Shown: piece after piece, positions 7,651-16,339 of the stretch
Position numbering within the stretch: the first letter of the stretch is position 1
How the letters are laid out: each line of letters starts with the position of its first letter
From: Candidatus Mycobacterium methanotrophicum
Lineage (GTDB): Bacteria > Actinomycetota > Actinomycetes > Mycobacteriales > Mycobacteriaceae
DNA: 64,000 bases
NCBI RefSeq assembly: GCF_023515995.1
Contig: NZ_CP097320.1
Location: 2,604,001 to 2,668,000, forward strand
Direction of reading: 5' to 3'
Position numbers and translations under genes: made by a program
The notes under the pieces: model-generated
Told to the model about the DNA's origin: nothing
Database searches by the model: none
The model's input: only the letters and a program-made list of their open reading frames with translations

Positions 7651-9018
7651 ATGCTCACACGAGAGGAAGACGTGGAGATTTACGCATTGCATCAGCGGGG
7701 GTGGTCGATCTCGGCGATCGCCCGCCACACCGGCAGGAACCGCCGAACGATCCGCAATTACATCAAGGGGGTGACCACCCCCGGGGTGCGCACACCGGCC
7801 GGTGAGGACTCGTTCGCGCCGTTCGTTGACTATGTGAGCGCGCGGCTGCGCGAGGATCCGCATCTGTGGGCGCGCACGTTGTGCGATGAGCTGGAGGGGC
7901 TCGGGTTTTCGTTGTCGTATCCGAGCCTGACTCGTAACATCCGGGCGCGGGGTCTGCGGCCGGTGTGCGAGGCATGCCGGTCGGCGACGGACCGGCCCAA
8001 CGCGATCATCGCCCACGATCCGGGAGACGAAACCCAGTGGGACTGGCTGGATTTGCCGGATCCACCGGCATTGTGGGGGTGGGGTCGCACCGCGCGTCTG
8101 TTGGTCGGGTCGCTGGCGCATTCGAGCAAGTGGCGCGCATCGCTGGAGCCGTCGACCGATCAGCCGCACCTGGTGCAGGGCTTGGATCGGGTCACCCGGG
8201 CCCTGGGCGGGGTGACCAAGACGTGGCGGTTTGACCGGATGTCGACTGTGTGCGATCCCGGCTCGGGGCGGATCGCCGCCTCGTTTGCCGGGGTGGCCAA
8301 ACACTATTCGGTGGCGGTGGCGGTGTGCCCGCCGCGACGCGGCAACCGCAAGGGCGTGGTGGAAAAGAACAATCACACTGCCGCGCAACGCTGGTGGCGC
8401 ACGGTGGCCGACGATGTCACAGTCGAGCAGGCCCAGGCCGACCTTGACCGGTTTTGCAGCACACGTGCTGATACCAGGATGCGGGCCACCCCTGACGGCA
8501 AATCCACCGTCGCCGTGCTCGCGGCGAACGAACCGCTGCAACCCGTTGCGGCGCAGCCGTATCCGGTGATCGTGGCCGAACAGCGAACCGTTTCACGCCA
8601 GGCGCTGGTGGCTTACCGCGGCAACCGCTACTCGGTGCCACCCGAACTGGCCATGGCCACCGTCACGGTCACCCGCCCGGTTGGGGGCGCGTTCATCGAC
8701 ATCGCCACCAGCGGTGGGATCGTGATCGCCCGGCACAAGCTGCTCGCCGACGGCCTGGGCGCCACCGTGCGCGATGCCGGGCACGTGATCGCGCTGGATG
8801 CCGCGGCGATGGCCGCCGCCAGCACCGGGCGCGGTCATCGACGCAAGGAACGCATCCCACCGGGACCCGCCGCCCGCGCCGCCGCGACCGAACTGCGCAA
8901 CCGCCTCGCCGCCGGCGAGGGCTCTGTCACCGAATCAGTAACCACTACAAGCAATTCCACCGTCATCGACCTGTCCGCCTACGAGCGGGCCGCCCAGCAC
9001 AGGAGCACCCTGAAATGA
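7651..9018 (+). CDS. istA: IS21-family transposase IstA
   Basis: This 455-aa DDE transposase catalyses strand transfer. It has an N-terminal helix-turn-helix (WSISAIARHTGRNRRTIRNY, residues 18-37) and an RNase H-like catalytic core with candidate acidic residues D131 (QWDWLD), D195 (RFDRMS) and E239 (VVEKNN), plus the basic C-terminal region. The ATG at 7651 fits family length; an open frame extends upstream to 7294 but crosses the element end. The stop overlaps the istB ATG as ATGA, the normal arrangement for IS21 elements. Confidence 0.88.
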   Translation: MLTREEDVEIYALHQRGWSISAIARHTGRNRRTIRNYIKGVTTPGVRTPAGEDSFAPFVDYVSARLREDPHLWARTLCDELEGLGFSLSYPSLTRNIRARGLRPVCEACRSATDRPNAIIAHDPGDETQWDWLDLPDPPALWGWGRTARLLVGSLAHSSKWRASLEPSTDQPHLVQGLDRVTRALGGVTKTWRFDRMSTVCDPGSGRIAASFAGVAKHYSVAVAVCPPRRGNRKGVVEKNNHTAAQRWWRTVADDVTVEQAQADLDRFCSTRADTRMRATPDGKSTVAVLAANEPLQPVAAQPYPVIVAEQRTVSRQALVAYRGNRYSVPPELAMATVTVTRPVGGAFIDIATSGGIVIARHKLLADGLGATVRDAGHVIALDAAAMAAASTGRGHRRKERIPPGPAARAAATELRNRLAAGEGSVTESVTTTSNSTVIDLSAYERAAQHRSTLK

Positions 9019-9842
9019 CCACCACCGACACGTCCCTGACCATGCCGGCCACCGCCGAGGCGGCCAGCCGCTAGCAGCGGCTGCGTTCGCATTTGGCCGC
9101 GCTGAAACTGCACGCGGCCGCCGAAGCCCTGCCCACGGTGCTCGATGAGGCCGCCGCCGAGCAGCTCTCGCTGACCGTGGCGTTGGAGCGGCTGCTGGCC
9201 ATCGAGGTCGACGCCAACGCGGCCCGCCGGCTTGCCGGTCGGCTACGCTTCGCCAGCCTGCCCACCCCGGCCGCCCTGGAGGACTTCGACGTTGACGCTG
9301 CCGCCGGGGTGGACCGCAAACTGATCGATGAACTGGCCACCTGCCGTTACCTGGAGTCGGCCACCAACGTTTTGCTCATCGGCCCGCCGGGTACCGGCAA
9401 AACCCATTTGGCGGTGGGGCTGGCGCGGGCCGCCGCCCACGCCGGCTACCGCACTTACTTCACCACCGCCGCCGATCTGGCCGCCCGCTGCCATCGCGCC
9501 GCGATTGAGGGCCGCTGGGCCACCACCATGCGGTTCTACGCCGGACCGAGCTTGCTGGCCATCGATGAGCTCGGCTATCTGCCGCTGCCTAACGAGGCCG
9601 CGTCCGCGTTGTTTCAGGTTGTCTCGCAACGATATTTGAAATCCTCTATCGTGTTGACGACCAATCGTCCGGTGGGGTCGTGGGGCGAAATCCTGGGCGA
9701 CACCACCGTTGCGGCTGCCTTGTTGGATCGGCTGCTGCACCGCTGCGTGGTGCTCACCCTCGACGGCGAGTCCTACCGGCTGCGTGACCACCAGGCCGCC
9801 GCCGAGAGCCTGCGCCGGGCAACCACCGGGACCAGCCGATGA
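9015..9842 (+). pseudogene. istB: IS21 helper ATPase IstB with premature stop
   Basis: The gene starts at the ATG at 9015, overlapping istA, but codon 20 is TAG (9072-9074), in frame. Reading resumes as QRLRSHLAALKLHAAAEAL, the normal IstB start region. The typical residue before QRLR is tyrosine, so TAC to TAG is the likely change. The rest is complete: Walker A GPPGTGKTH, Walker B LLAIDELGY, and the SYRLRDH end. Translation could restart at TTG 9093, giving a 249-aa protein lacking only the N-terminus. IstB stimulates IstA, so mobility may be impaired. Confidence 0.75.
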
Positions 9843-9899
9843 ACCAACCAGCCTCAACACCCACCCGAACCCCCGACCCAACCCACCCCGGAGACATCA

Positions 9900-10234
9900 T
9901 GAATACCCAACCCGCCCAACAAGTTCCAGCCAGCATCACGCGGTCTGATCAGTCACTGTGCCTATGCCATGACATGCTCGACTGCCCCGACCAGGACGCC
10001 GTCGAGATCAACGCCACCCAGCTCGCGCGCATCGCCGAACTCCTCGACACGCTCGACGGGTTCCTATGCCACGCCGACGGCGTCGCCGACCGTCTGGCCG
10101 ACTACCTCCGAGCCACCGGACGCGACCGCGCCCAACCCCCACACGGGGCCAGCTACGACGCCAACCTGCTCATCGACCAGGTCAGCTTCACCGCCCACGC
10201 CCTCCGCGCCCACCGCCAACAACCGCTAGAGTAA
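9900..10234 (+). CDS. Small hypothetical protein carried by the IS21 element
   Basis: This 111-aa protein from ATG 9900 has GGAG five bases upstream. An alternative ATG at 9839 overlaps the istB stop. It contains a CLCHDMLDCPDQ cysteine cluster and a helical region (ARIAELLDTLDGFLCHADGV). I recognise no domain. Its place behind istB suggests a passenger or accessory gene of this element. Confidence 0.5.
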
Positions 10235-10295
10235 GCGCCGGTCACCGGTGAGCAGTTTCCCCGAGCAAGACTGAGCACTTTCGATGAGCGTCATC

Positions 10296-10510
10296 AGTGG
10301 CCAGCCTGTTCTAAACTCGCCCAATGCGGGCCTACCCCACTTACCTATGAGGGCAACGCCACCCAGTGGCGTGGCTCGGACTCCGTGAATCGGTAGGCCT
10401 GACCGCGGCTTCCGACGATGGCGATTCGATGCAGATGGTCGACCAGATTGCGTTTGACCGGGTCATAGGATTGGGCGCGGGACCGTGTCGAACCGCCGTG
10501 GGCTGGTACG
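10296..10510. other. Short gap, possible IstB-like scrap
   Basis: On the minus strand about 10345-10533 reads KRNLVDHLHRIAIVGSRGQA then YRFTES. This loosely resembles the C-terminus of IstB ATPases (a VDRL-H--V-L-G-SYRL pattern). The resemblance is weak and nothing else is visible. Confidence 0.25.
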
Positions 10511-11253
10511 TCATCGCGGCACGATAGCGACATAGCGTCGGAGCAGCGCCCGCACTCTGGCCGGCACTTTCGTCGGTGGACTGGAGATCATCTGCGCTGC
10601 CACCCGCGCAGCGTCACCGCGTTCGCCGGCCCTTGTGATCTTGGGGTCGTCCAGGCGCCACGGTGATGCGCGGTATTCGGGTTGTGATGCCACGATCTCC
10701 AGCAATGTCTCGATGTCCTGGAGGTCACGTTCGGAGTCGCGAACGGTACGTGCCAGCATCTTCAGCACGAATGCTGCCTCGACGTCGGGAACCGGGACTT
10801 CGAACTCAATCATTTCGCCGTCGGTGAGCCGGGCTGTAACAGCGACTTCGATCGGCGGCAGGGCCAGCGACACGCGCAGCCCTGGCGCTCCGTCGAAGGC
10901 TCGTTCGCCGATGATCCGCTTGCCCGGTTTGGCTGCGGCGGGAACCAGGAGGTCAACCGCTTGCTCACCTCGCTCGTAGCGGTTGCCGCACTCAGCGCTG
11001 TACCCCAGCGCGGTGAGCCGATCGTGGAGGTCGCCCGTGGTCGCCACGTTTACGTCGATCCCGGTGTCTGCGTCGGAGGTCAGCCGCGGTTGCCCGGCAT
11101 GTTGTAGACATGCCGCAGCAGCCGCACCATGTGACCGCCGATGACGCGGTACTCGATGTCGGCGGCGACAGCGGCCACGTCGCGCAGCGCACGTATTCCG
11201 TTGTCGTCGGCCACCGCGGTGCAGGCCATCACGACCGATGCTGTTCCGGTCAT
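10511..11253 (-). pseudogene. Frameshifted MenT-like nucleotidyltransferase toxin (AbiEii family)
   Basis: The gene starts at ATG 11253, overlapping the upstream antitoxin-like gene as ATGA, and reads RALRDVAAVAADIEYRVIGG, HMVRLLRHVYNMPG, then TGA at 11080. In the adjacent frame it continues without loss as PRLTSDADTGIDVNVATTGD and on to a stop at 10511. IGGHMVRLL followed by R-T-D-D is the nucleotidyltransferase signature of AbiEii/MenT proteins, which inactivate tRNA by adding nucleotides to the acceptor end. One indel near 11083-11095 separates the halves. Without it the protein would be about 247 aa. Either the toxin is dead or the base call is wrong. Confidence 0.7.
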
Positions 11254-12209
11254 CGGTGCACGATCCAGTCGCCGAGACGCTGCGGTGCACCGTCGCCGAG
11301 GTCGGCGCCGTCGCTGAGGTCCTGAAGCGCAATCACTGGATCCACGGTGATGATGTCGGAACGCTGCGTATCACTAACCCGCAGCCACCAGGACGCGGTG
11401 GTCCAGACTGTCGGATCGGCGGGAACCCGCACGGTCAAGGTCGCTTCCTCGGCGGTGGCCTCCACCAGGCCGAACTCGGAGAGGTCGATCAGTTCTTTGG
11501 CGTAGACCAGACCTCTGGTTGGTACCCGCCACGGTTGCAGGACGTCGGCGGCGACCTCGCCGCCGGCAAGGATCCGCACGGTGAGCTCGGCACCGAGTCG
11601 GGTCGCGCTGCGCACCTGCTCCACTACCGGATCCATTCCATACCAGTATGTTTCGACGAGTCCGCTGTCTGCGGGGACTGATGCCAGTTTCATCATGAGT
11701 TCCCGGCGTGCAGCCTCGGTCATGGGCGTGTCCGGCAGCGGATCCTTCTCGGTCATCTTGGACACGGCCTGCTGGCTGACTGCGATGGCCGCAGCGATGT
11801 CGCGTTGGCGGAGGTGGTCGCGCGTGAGCACACAGACCCGTTCGGCCGCCCGCCGGCGCCAGCTGCGCTCGCTGGCTGCGCGGTGTGGCCGTCCTGGTGT
11901 GGGCGTTCGGTACGTTCGCCCGGAGAGCACCAGTTCGCCGGTACTGCCGACGCTGAGATCCACGTCGATGTGAGCCAGGAGCGCTGAACGTGCCTCGTCT
12001 GAGATGGTCTCGCAAACCACGAAGACGCGGCGGCCCGGATGACGGCGCACGTGACTGAGGACGGCGGCCGGAGATGGCACGCGTTCTGCCAGTACTAGGT
12101 CCGCTACCACGGCGCGGCCATCTATCCGGTATGTGATGCTGTGTGCGTCGCCAGTCACCACCTGAACGCCGGCGTCGACCAAGCGGGCAGGAATCGAGGC
12201 AGACAGCAC
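11250..12209 (-). CDS. MenA/AbiEi-like antitoxin with HTH
   Basis: This 319-aa protein begins at a GTG. It has a helix-turn-helix in the middle (RQRDIAAAIAVSQQAVSKM, about residues 133-151). The C-terminal half (about 180-319) resembles the toxin-binding region of large mycobacterial antitoxins paired with MenT toxins. Its stop is coupled to the toxin-like gene by ATGA, the standard order for AbiE/MenAT systems. A perfect 12-bp palindrome lies just upstream and is its likely binding site. Family assignment rests on the partner gene and architecture rather than strong sequence recall. Confidence 0.6.
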   Translation of the reverse strand: MLSASIPARLVDAGVQVVTGDAHSITYRIDGRAVVADLVLAERVPSPAAVLSHVRRHPGRRVFVVCETISDEARSALLAHIDVDLSVGSTGELVLSGRTYRTPTPGRPHRAASERSWRRRAAERVCVLTRDHLRQRDIAAAIAVSQQAVSKMTEKDPLPDTPMTEAARRELMMKLASVPADSGLVETYWYGMDPVVEQVRSATRLGAELTVRILAGGEVAADVLQPWRVPTRGLVYAKELIDLSEFGLVEATAEEATLTVRVPADPTVWTTASWWLRVSDTQRSDIITVDPVIALQDLSDGADLGDGAPQRLGDWIVHR

Positions 12210-12234
12210 GCTATTACTCTAGCAGTGACCGCTT

Positions 12235-12278
12235 GTCAAACAACCATTTGTAGAGAAACATACTTTTGGTTGTTTGAC
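12235..12278. promoter_or_regulatory. Perfect palindromic operator upstream of the MenA-like gene
   Basis: GTCAAACAACCA (12235-12246) and TGGTTGTTTGAC (12267-12278) form a perfect 12-bp inverted repeat with a 20-bp spacer, 26 bp before the GTG start. Arm centres are 32 bp apart, about three helical turns, suiting a dimer or pair of dimers. It is strikingly A+T-rich for this genome. Autoregulation by the adjacent HTH protein is the obvious reading. Confidence 0.65.
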
Positions 12279-12551
12279 TTGAGCTAATCAGTAGCGTATT
12301 TGCGCAGGTGATTGACACGTCGCAGGCCGGAAGGAGTTGAACGGGGCGAGCGTCGAAGAAGCCGAGCACCAGATGCCAGCGCATGTCATTCGCCAGGGTC
12401 AGAAAGCTGGCTGGTCAACGACTCAACTCAAAGACCTGAACTCGTGTCGCAGATGGCCAAGTCCCCCTCGGACACTTCACAAATGCCGTTGTGAGACCCG
12501 CGTTATGGGTACCCCTGGCAGCATCGGATCGATTGCAAGGGATCACTCACA
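12279..12551. other. No recognised gene
   Basis: These 273 bp between the operator and the aconitase fragment show short frames only. They may include degraded sequence from the missing N-terminal part of aconitase, but I see no convincing match. Confidence 0.4.
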
Positions 12552-13372
12552 ATGCCGGTGTTGAACCATCACATCGTCGCGACCGGCGACAACAAAGCCA
12601 CTGCACGCTTCCCCGACGACGAGGTCTATCTGTGCGGCCCGGAAACCGCAGCCGCTTCGGCGGTAACCGGAAAGATCACCGACCCCCGCACCCTCGACAT
12701 GCCCTATCCGCGGCTCAGCGAGCCGGAAGCGAACTCAACAGTCAACGACTTGCTGGTTGCGCCGTCAGACGACGGTTCCACCGAGCCGATCAAGGGTCGC
12801 AACCATGTGGATATCCATGATTTCGAACCGCTGCCGGATGAACTCGAAATCCTAGTACTGATCATCGTCGACGATCACGTCACCACCGATGCGATCATGC
12901 CCGCCGGGGTCGAGGGCATGTCGCTGTGGAGCAATCTGCCCGGCATGATCGAAAAAGCCTTCGGCCCAATCGACGAAAGCTACGTTCGGCGGGCCCGCGA
13001 GGCGGGAGACCGCGCAATTGCCGCTGGACGCAACTACGGTCAGGGTTCCAGCCGTGAACAGGCCGCGCCCGCCCCGCGGGCACTTGGCCTTCGTGTTGTG
13101 CTGGCCGAAAGCATCGCGCGCATCCACGCCGAGAACCTGGCCAACTTCGGCGTGCCGCCCTTGACGTTCGCCGATCCGCATGACCGCGAGCGCATCGATA
13201 AAGGAACGACACTACGAATCACCCAGCTGCACAGGACACTTCACGACGGTTCCGGTGAGCGCGACGTCGCGCTCGACCACGGTGACCCGATCAGCATGCA
13301 ATACCGCCTGTCGCCCCGTCAGGTCGACATCTTGCTCGCCGGCGGCACTATCCCTTGGAAGCGCCATTCAAC
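12552..13372 (+). pseudogene. Aconitase-family C-terminal fragment
   Basis: The reading VYLCGPETAAASAVTGKITD, then SYVRRAREAGDRAIAAGRNY, GQGSSREQAAPAPRALGLRV, and LAESIARIHAENLANFGVPP is the swivel domain of an aconitate hydratase/isopropylmalate dehydratase-type enzyme. GSSREQAA carries the substrate-binding Ser-Arg. The iron-sulfur domains with the three cluster cysteines (usually over 350 residues) are absent, so this is roughly the last 40% of a 650-aa enzyme. Family homology ends near VDILLAGGTIPW at about 13360, although the frame stays open to 13733 over other genes. Confidence 0.65.
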
Positions 13373-13403
13373 TCGCGCGTGCCGCAGGCTAATTGATCCG
13401 CCG

Positions 13404-13589
13404 CTACTCGGCGGAGCCAAAATTGCGACGAAGCACCTCCCCGTTCGGCTTTCCGCCCAATGCGGCAGATATCTGATCCCAGGACCAGTCAGCGGCCCGG
13501 GCTTCTCGTACGGCCAGCTCGATTGCCTTCTGGGCAATGCGCCTGGCATCGGTGGCAGCGCCGACCAATTCCTCAACAGACGCCGTCAT
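13404..13589 (-). CDS. Small helical, possibly HTH, protein
   Basis: This is a 61-aa protein, MTASVEELVGAATDARRIAQ, then KAIELAVREARAADWSWDQI and SAALGGKPNGEVLRRNFG. The WSWDQISAALGG segment resembles a short helix-turn-helix. Overlapping its start codon is an A+T-rich set of ATGCCA/TGGCAT inverted repeats, the layout of an autoregulated gene, and a short ORF starts divergently on the other side. No toxin partner is visible downstream. Confidence 0.55.
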   Translation of the reverse strand: MTASVEELVGAATDARRIAQKAIELAVREARAADWSWDQISAALGGKPNGEVLRRNFGSAE

Positions 13590-13618
13590 GCCACAAATGA
13601 TGGCATATTTTATGGCAT
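13588..13618. promoter_or_regulatory. Divergent operator/promoter with ATGCCA/TGGCAT repeats
   Basis: ATGCCA at 13588-13593 pairs with TGGCAT at 13601-13606, and TATGGCAT recurs at 13611-13618. The stretch is A+T-rich and sits between the leftward 61-aa gene and the rightward ORF at 13636. This suggests one regulatory region serving both. Confidence 0.5.
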
Positions 13619-13635
13619 AAATAAGAGGAGATCGC

Positions 13636-13770
13636 GTGGCGACAGGTTTTCCTTGGCGCCGCCGCGGGAAGCCGAAGGTCGGAATACATCACGGACCGCC
13701 CGACACGGCGCTACCGGTCGCAATCGGCCCTAAGCTGCGAAATAGAACAAGAGCGAAGCGCAACCCATGA
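13636..13770 (+). CDS. 44-aa leader ORF coupled to the phosphoribosyltransferase
   Basis: A GTG at 13636 lies six bases after a strong GAGGAG. The frame encodes a very basic 44-aa peptide ([20 protein letters not shown], ending [10 protein letters not shown]) and terminates in an ATGA overlap with the next gene. The good ribosome binding site and exact coupling suggest it is translated, perhaps to deliver ribosomes to the downstream gene. No homologue is recalled. Confidence 0.45.
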   Translation: MATGFPWRRRGKPKVGIHHGPPDTALPVAIGPKLRNRTRAKRNP

Positions 13771-14456
13771 ATCGACCCGGCAATTTTGCGCGGCGAACCT
13801 CCCGACGGACGTTCCGCGACCGTCGGGAAGCTGGCCGTGTGCTGGCTGAGGAACTGGGGGCGTACCGCGGCAAGGCCGGGCTGCTGGTCCTCGGGCTGGC
13901 CCGCGGCGGCGTTCCGGTCGGCTGGGAAGTTGCCGCGGCCCTGCACGCGGAGTTGGACGTGTTCCTGGTGCGCAAGCTGGGCGTGCCGCGGTGGTCGGAA
14001 CTGGCGATGGGTGCGCTGGCCAGTGGTGGCGGCGTCGTCATCAACGACGATGTGGTCTCGAGTCTGCGCATCAGCGACCGGCAGGTGCGCGAGATCATCG
14101 ACCTCGAAACGATCGAGCTGGACCGGCGGGAACGGGCCTATCGCGGCGGGCGGCCGGTCCCAGATCCGCACGGCAAGACCGTGATTTTGGTGGACGACGG
14201 GATCGCCACCGGGGCAAGCATGCTCGCGGGAGTGCGCGCAGTGCGCGCCGGCGATCCGGAATCGATAGTCGTCGCTGCCCCGGTAGGGCCCCCATCAGCT
14301 TGTCAGGAATTAAGGCGGGAAGCCGACCACGTCGTATGCGCAAGCATGCCAGCCGATTTCGAGGCGGTGGGACAGGTTTTCGCCGACTTCCATCAAATAA
14401 CCGATGACGAGGTCCGCGAACTGCTCGCCACTTCGCCCTCGGCGGGTGAGCCCTAA
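13767..14456 (+). CDS. Phosphoribosyltransferase domain protein (Rv2143-like)
   Basis: This 229-aa protein has a type I phosphoribosyltransferase fold. The PRPP-binding loop is [13 protein letters not shown] at about residues 141-153, and an early [15 protein letters not shown] segment is typical of the group that includes Rv2143 and the N-terminal part of Rv0571c. The substrate is unknown. It starts with ATG inside an ATGA overlap and ends four bases into the convergent gene's stop. This gene marks the left edge of synteny with M. tuberculosis. Confidence 0.85.
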   Translation: MNRPGNFARRTSRRTFRDRREAGRVLAEELGAYRGKAGLLVLGLARGGVPVGWEVAAALHAELDVFLVRKLGVPRWSELAMGALASGGGVVINDDVVSSLRISDRQVREIIDLETIELDRRERAYRGGRPVPDPHGKTVILVDDGIATGASMLAGVRAVRAGDPESIVVAAPVGPPSACQELRREADHVVCASMPADFEAVGQVFADFHQITDDEVRELLATSPSAGEP

Positions 14457-14797
14457 CCCGTGTTGTGGTCGTCGCCGCTGACGCTGTCCGCGGCGTCCAC
14501 TTCGGAGGCTGGACCCTCCGCTGCAGAGGCCTCGCTGACGCCCGCATCGAAGGTGTCCGCGGGGTAGCCTGCGGGCTTGTCGCCACCAAGCTCATCTCGC
14601 TCGACCGTACCGGACGTTTTGGTGACTGCGCCTGGCCCGCGCCGCTGACGTTCCTGTAGCGCATCGATGATGAGCAGCACCACACCCAACACGCTGGCAC
14701 CGATGCAGAGCCAAGCCACCAACTCGTTGCTGGTGACAACTGCGAACACCAACGCGGCAAGGCCTATCACCGCTAGGACCAGCGCAATTATCAGCAT
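14453..14797 (-). CDS. Membrane protein, Rv2144c-like
   Basis: This 114-aa protein starts at ATG 14797, eight bases after GGAGG. It has two closely spaced transmembrane helices in the first 45 residues ([20 protein letters not shown], then [19 protein letters not shown]), followed by a charged, probably disordered cytoplasmic tail. It lies just downstream of wag31 in the same orientation. Function unknown; location suggests a link to polar growth. Confidence 0.8.
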   Translation of the reverse strand: MLIIALVLAVIGLAALVFAVVTSNELVAWLCIGASVLGVVLLIIDALQERQRRGPGAVTKTSGTVERDELGGDKPAGYPADTFDAGVSEASAAEGPASEVDAADSVSGDDHNTG

Positions 14798-14875
14798 CGG
14801 TAAAACCTCCAGGCGAAGGGGCAACGTCGCCGACACCGCAGGATAGCGACCGCCGTTGCCGCCGCTGTGGCCGAG

Positions 14876-15691
14876 TTAGTTACTACCGCGATTGAACTGG
14901 TTAAATCCGTCGTCATTGGTGGCGCTGGAATCGACCGGTGCAGCCGATCCGCGCTGCCCGAGCTCTTCGAGCTGGGACTCCAGGTATGTCTTGAGCCGCG
15001 TGCGGTACTCGCGTTCGAACGTGCGCAGCTGTTCGAGGCGACCCTCGAGCACTGTGCGCTGCTGGTCGATCGTGCCCATAATCTCGGAGTGCTTGCGCTC
15101 GGCGTCGGCTTGCAACGCGTCGGCTTTCTCCTGGGCCTGGCGCAGCTGAGTTTCAGAGCGGGTTTGCGCGTCGGCCAGCACCGCGTCCGCACGCTGGCGG
15201 GCCTCCGCGACCGTCGTCTCCGCCTCACGACGCGCATCGCTGACGATCTGCTCCGCATTGGCCCGCGCGTCGGCCATCAGCTTGTCCGACTCCGCCTTGG
15301 CAGTGTCGGTGAGTCGGTCGGCGGTGTCCTGGGCCAGGGTGAGTACCCGCGCCGCCTTCAACACGTGCTCTTCGTTCGCGGCACTGGGCGTGGCCTGGGG
15401 GGCGGGTTGCGCCGGCTTGACCGGTTCGGGCTCGGCCTCGGGCTCGGGCTCGTACAGCGGGATGGCTTGGGTGGCTTGCCCACTGGCGCCGGCACCGGAC
15501 CGGGCACTGGCCAGCTCCTCGTCCAGCTCGTTGATCCGCTGACGCAGGTCGGAGTTCTCCTCGATGAGCCGGGTCAGCTCGTTTTCTACTAGGTCGAGGA
15601 AGGCGTCGACCTCGTCTTCGTTGTAGCCACGCTTGCCGATCGGCGGCTTACTGAACGCCACATTGTGGACGTCGGCGGGTGTCAGCGGCAT
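14876..15691 (-). CDS. wag31: Cell wall synthesis protein Wag31 (DivIVA)
   Basis: This 271-aa DivIVA homologue recruits the peptidoglycan machinery to the poles. The N-terminal DivIVA domain ([20 protein letters not shown] and on to about residue 60) is nearly identical to the M. tuberculosis protein. A proline/glutamate-rich linker (about 75-105) is longer and more repetitive here ([12 protein letters not shown]). A long coiled coil follows to about 250, and the end is FNQFNRGSN. The PknA target Thr73 of M. tuberculosis corresponds to Thr74 in GQATQAIP. The ATG at 15691 was chosen by homology. Confidence 0.95.
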   Translation of the reverse strand: MPLTPADVHNVAFSKPPIGKRGYNEDEVDAFLDLVENELTRLIEENSDLRQRINELDEELASARSGAGASGQATQAIPLYEPEPEAEPEPVKPAQPAPQATPSAANEEHVLKAARVLTLAQDTADRLTDTAKAESDKLMADARANAEQIVSDARREAETTVAEARQRADAVLADAQTRSETQLRQAQEKADALQADAERKHSEIMGTIDQQRTVLEGRLEQLRTFEREYRTRLKTYLESQLEELGQRGSAAPVDSSATNDDGFNQFNRGSN

Positions 15692-15945
15692 TCTTTGCCC
15701 CCTTGGGTGTGGACGGTCAAACCGGCCAGGAAAGTGTAGGTCGGCATGAACATTGTCGTAGCCATACGGCAACTGCCGCCCATCCTGTCACACCAGACCC
15801 TGCCGGTTGCCGATTCACCCGATAAATAAGACCGAATTTCAAAGATTAAGAGCTGGCAAACCAGCGCCCTAATCCACACAAATGCAGTCCGCGCAAACTG
15901 TCCCGGGCCCCGCGGTTGACCGCCCGCCGTCGCATGTCGGCGGAT
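15692..15945. promoter_or_regulatory. wag31 upstream region
   Basis: These 254 bp separate yggT from wag31. A locally A+T-rich patch (about 15820-15855) is the likely promoter zone that lets wag31 be transcribed separately from the upstream division genes. No precise -10 or -35 is claimed. Confidence 0.35.
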
Positions 15946-16236
15946 TCAGGTGGCGGCGCGGAACGCCAACTGCATGCCGATGAACGCCACCAACAGCAGC
16001 ACCATGATCGACAAATCGAAGCGGACCGCACCGATGGTGAGCTGCGGGATCAGCCGGCGCAACAGCTTCACCGGCGGATCGGTGAGCGACAGGATGATCT
16101 CCAGGATCACCACGGTGGTACCGCGCGGCCGCCAGTCGCGGCTGAACGACCGGATGAACTCGACCACTACCCGGGCGATCAGCAGCAGCCAGAAGGCGAA
16201 CAGCGCGTAACCAAGGGTGTAGAAGAACAGCGCCAA
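15946..16236 (-). CDS. YggT family membrane protein
   Basis: From a TTG at 16236 the protein is 96 aa, the exact length I recall for Rv2146c. It reads MALFFYTLGYALFAFWLLLI, then ARVVVEFIRSFSRDWRP, SLTDPPVKLLRRLIPQ and FDLSIMVLLLVAFIGMQL. Two hydrophobic spans flank the TDPPVK..RR-IP motif of the YggT family. The family is linked to division and osmotic tolerance but has no defined reaction. There is no ATG or GTG near the conserved start, hence the TTG call. Confidence 0.85.
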   Translation of the reverse strand: MALFFYTLGYALFAFWLLLIARVVVEFIRSFSRDWRPRGTTVVILEIILSLTDPPVKLLRRLIPQLTIGAVRFDLSIMVLLLVAFIGMQLAFRAAT

Positions 16237-16339
16237 CGAAAGCCCGGCCTTACTGATAAGGATGTGACATCCACGACAGCGCCGAAGGTTGGTCGGCGCG
16301 GTGATCGTCAGCCTACCCGGCGACGGGTAACGGGATTGA

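Larger units (their letters stand above)
7613..10295 (+). mobile_element. IS21-family insertion sequence
   Basis: The element carries istA (7651-9018), istB (9015-9842, with a premature stop) and a third small ORF (9900-10234). The left end begins near TGTGTGCGACTTCG and contains a GTGCGAC-TTCGT-GTCGCAC hairpin about 20 bp before istA. Near the right end, GAGCAGTTTC (about 10249) and GAGCACTTTC (about 10271) are candidate terminal repeats. Exact termini and target-site duplications could not be fixed by eye, so the boundaries are approximate. Confidence 0.7.

Noticed and set aside
10345..10533. Second IstB gene
   Set aside because: Only about 25 residues vaguely resemble the IstB C-terminus, with no Walker motifs. 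It is noted as a possible scrap only.
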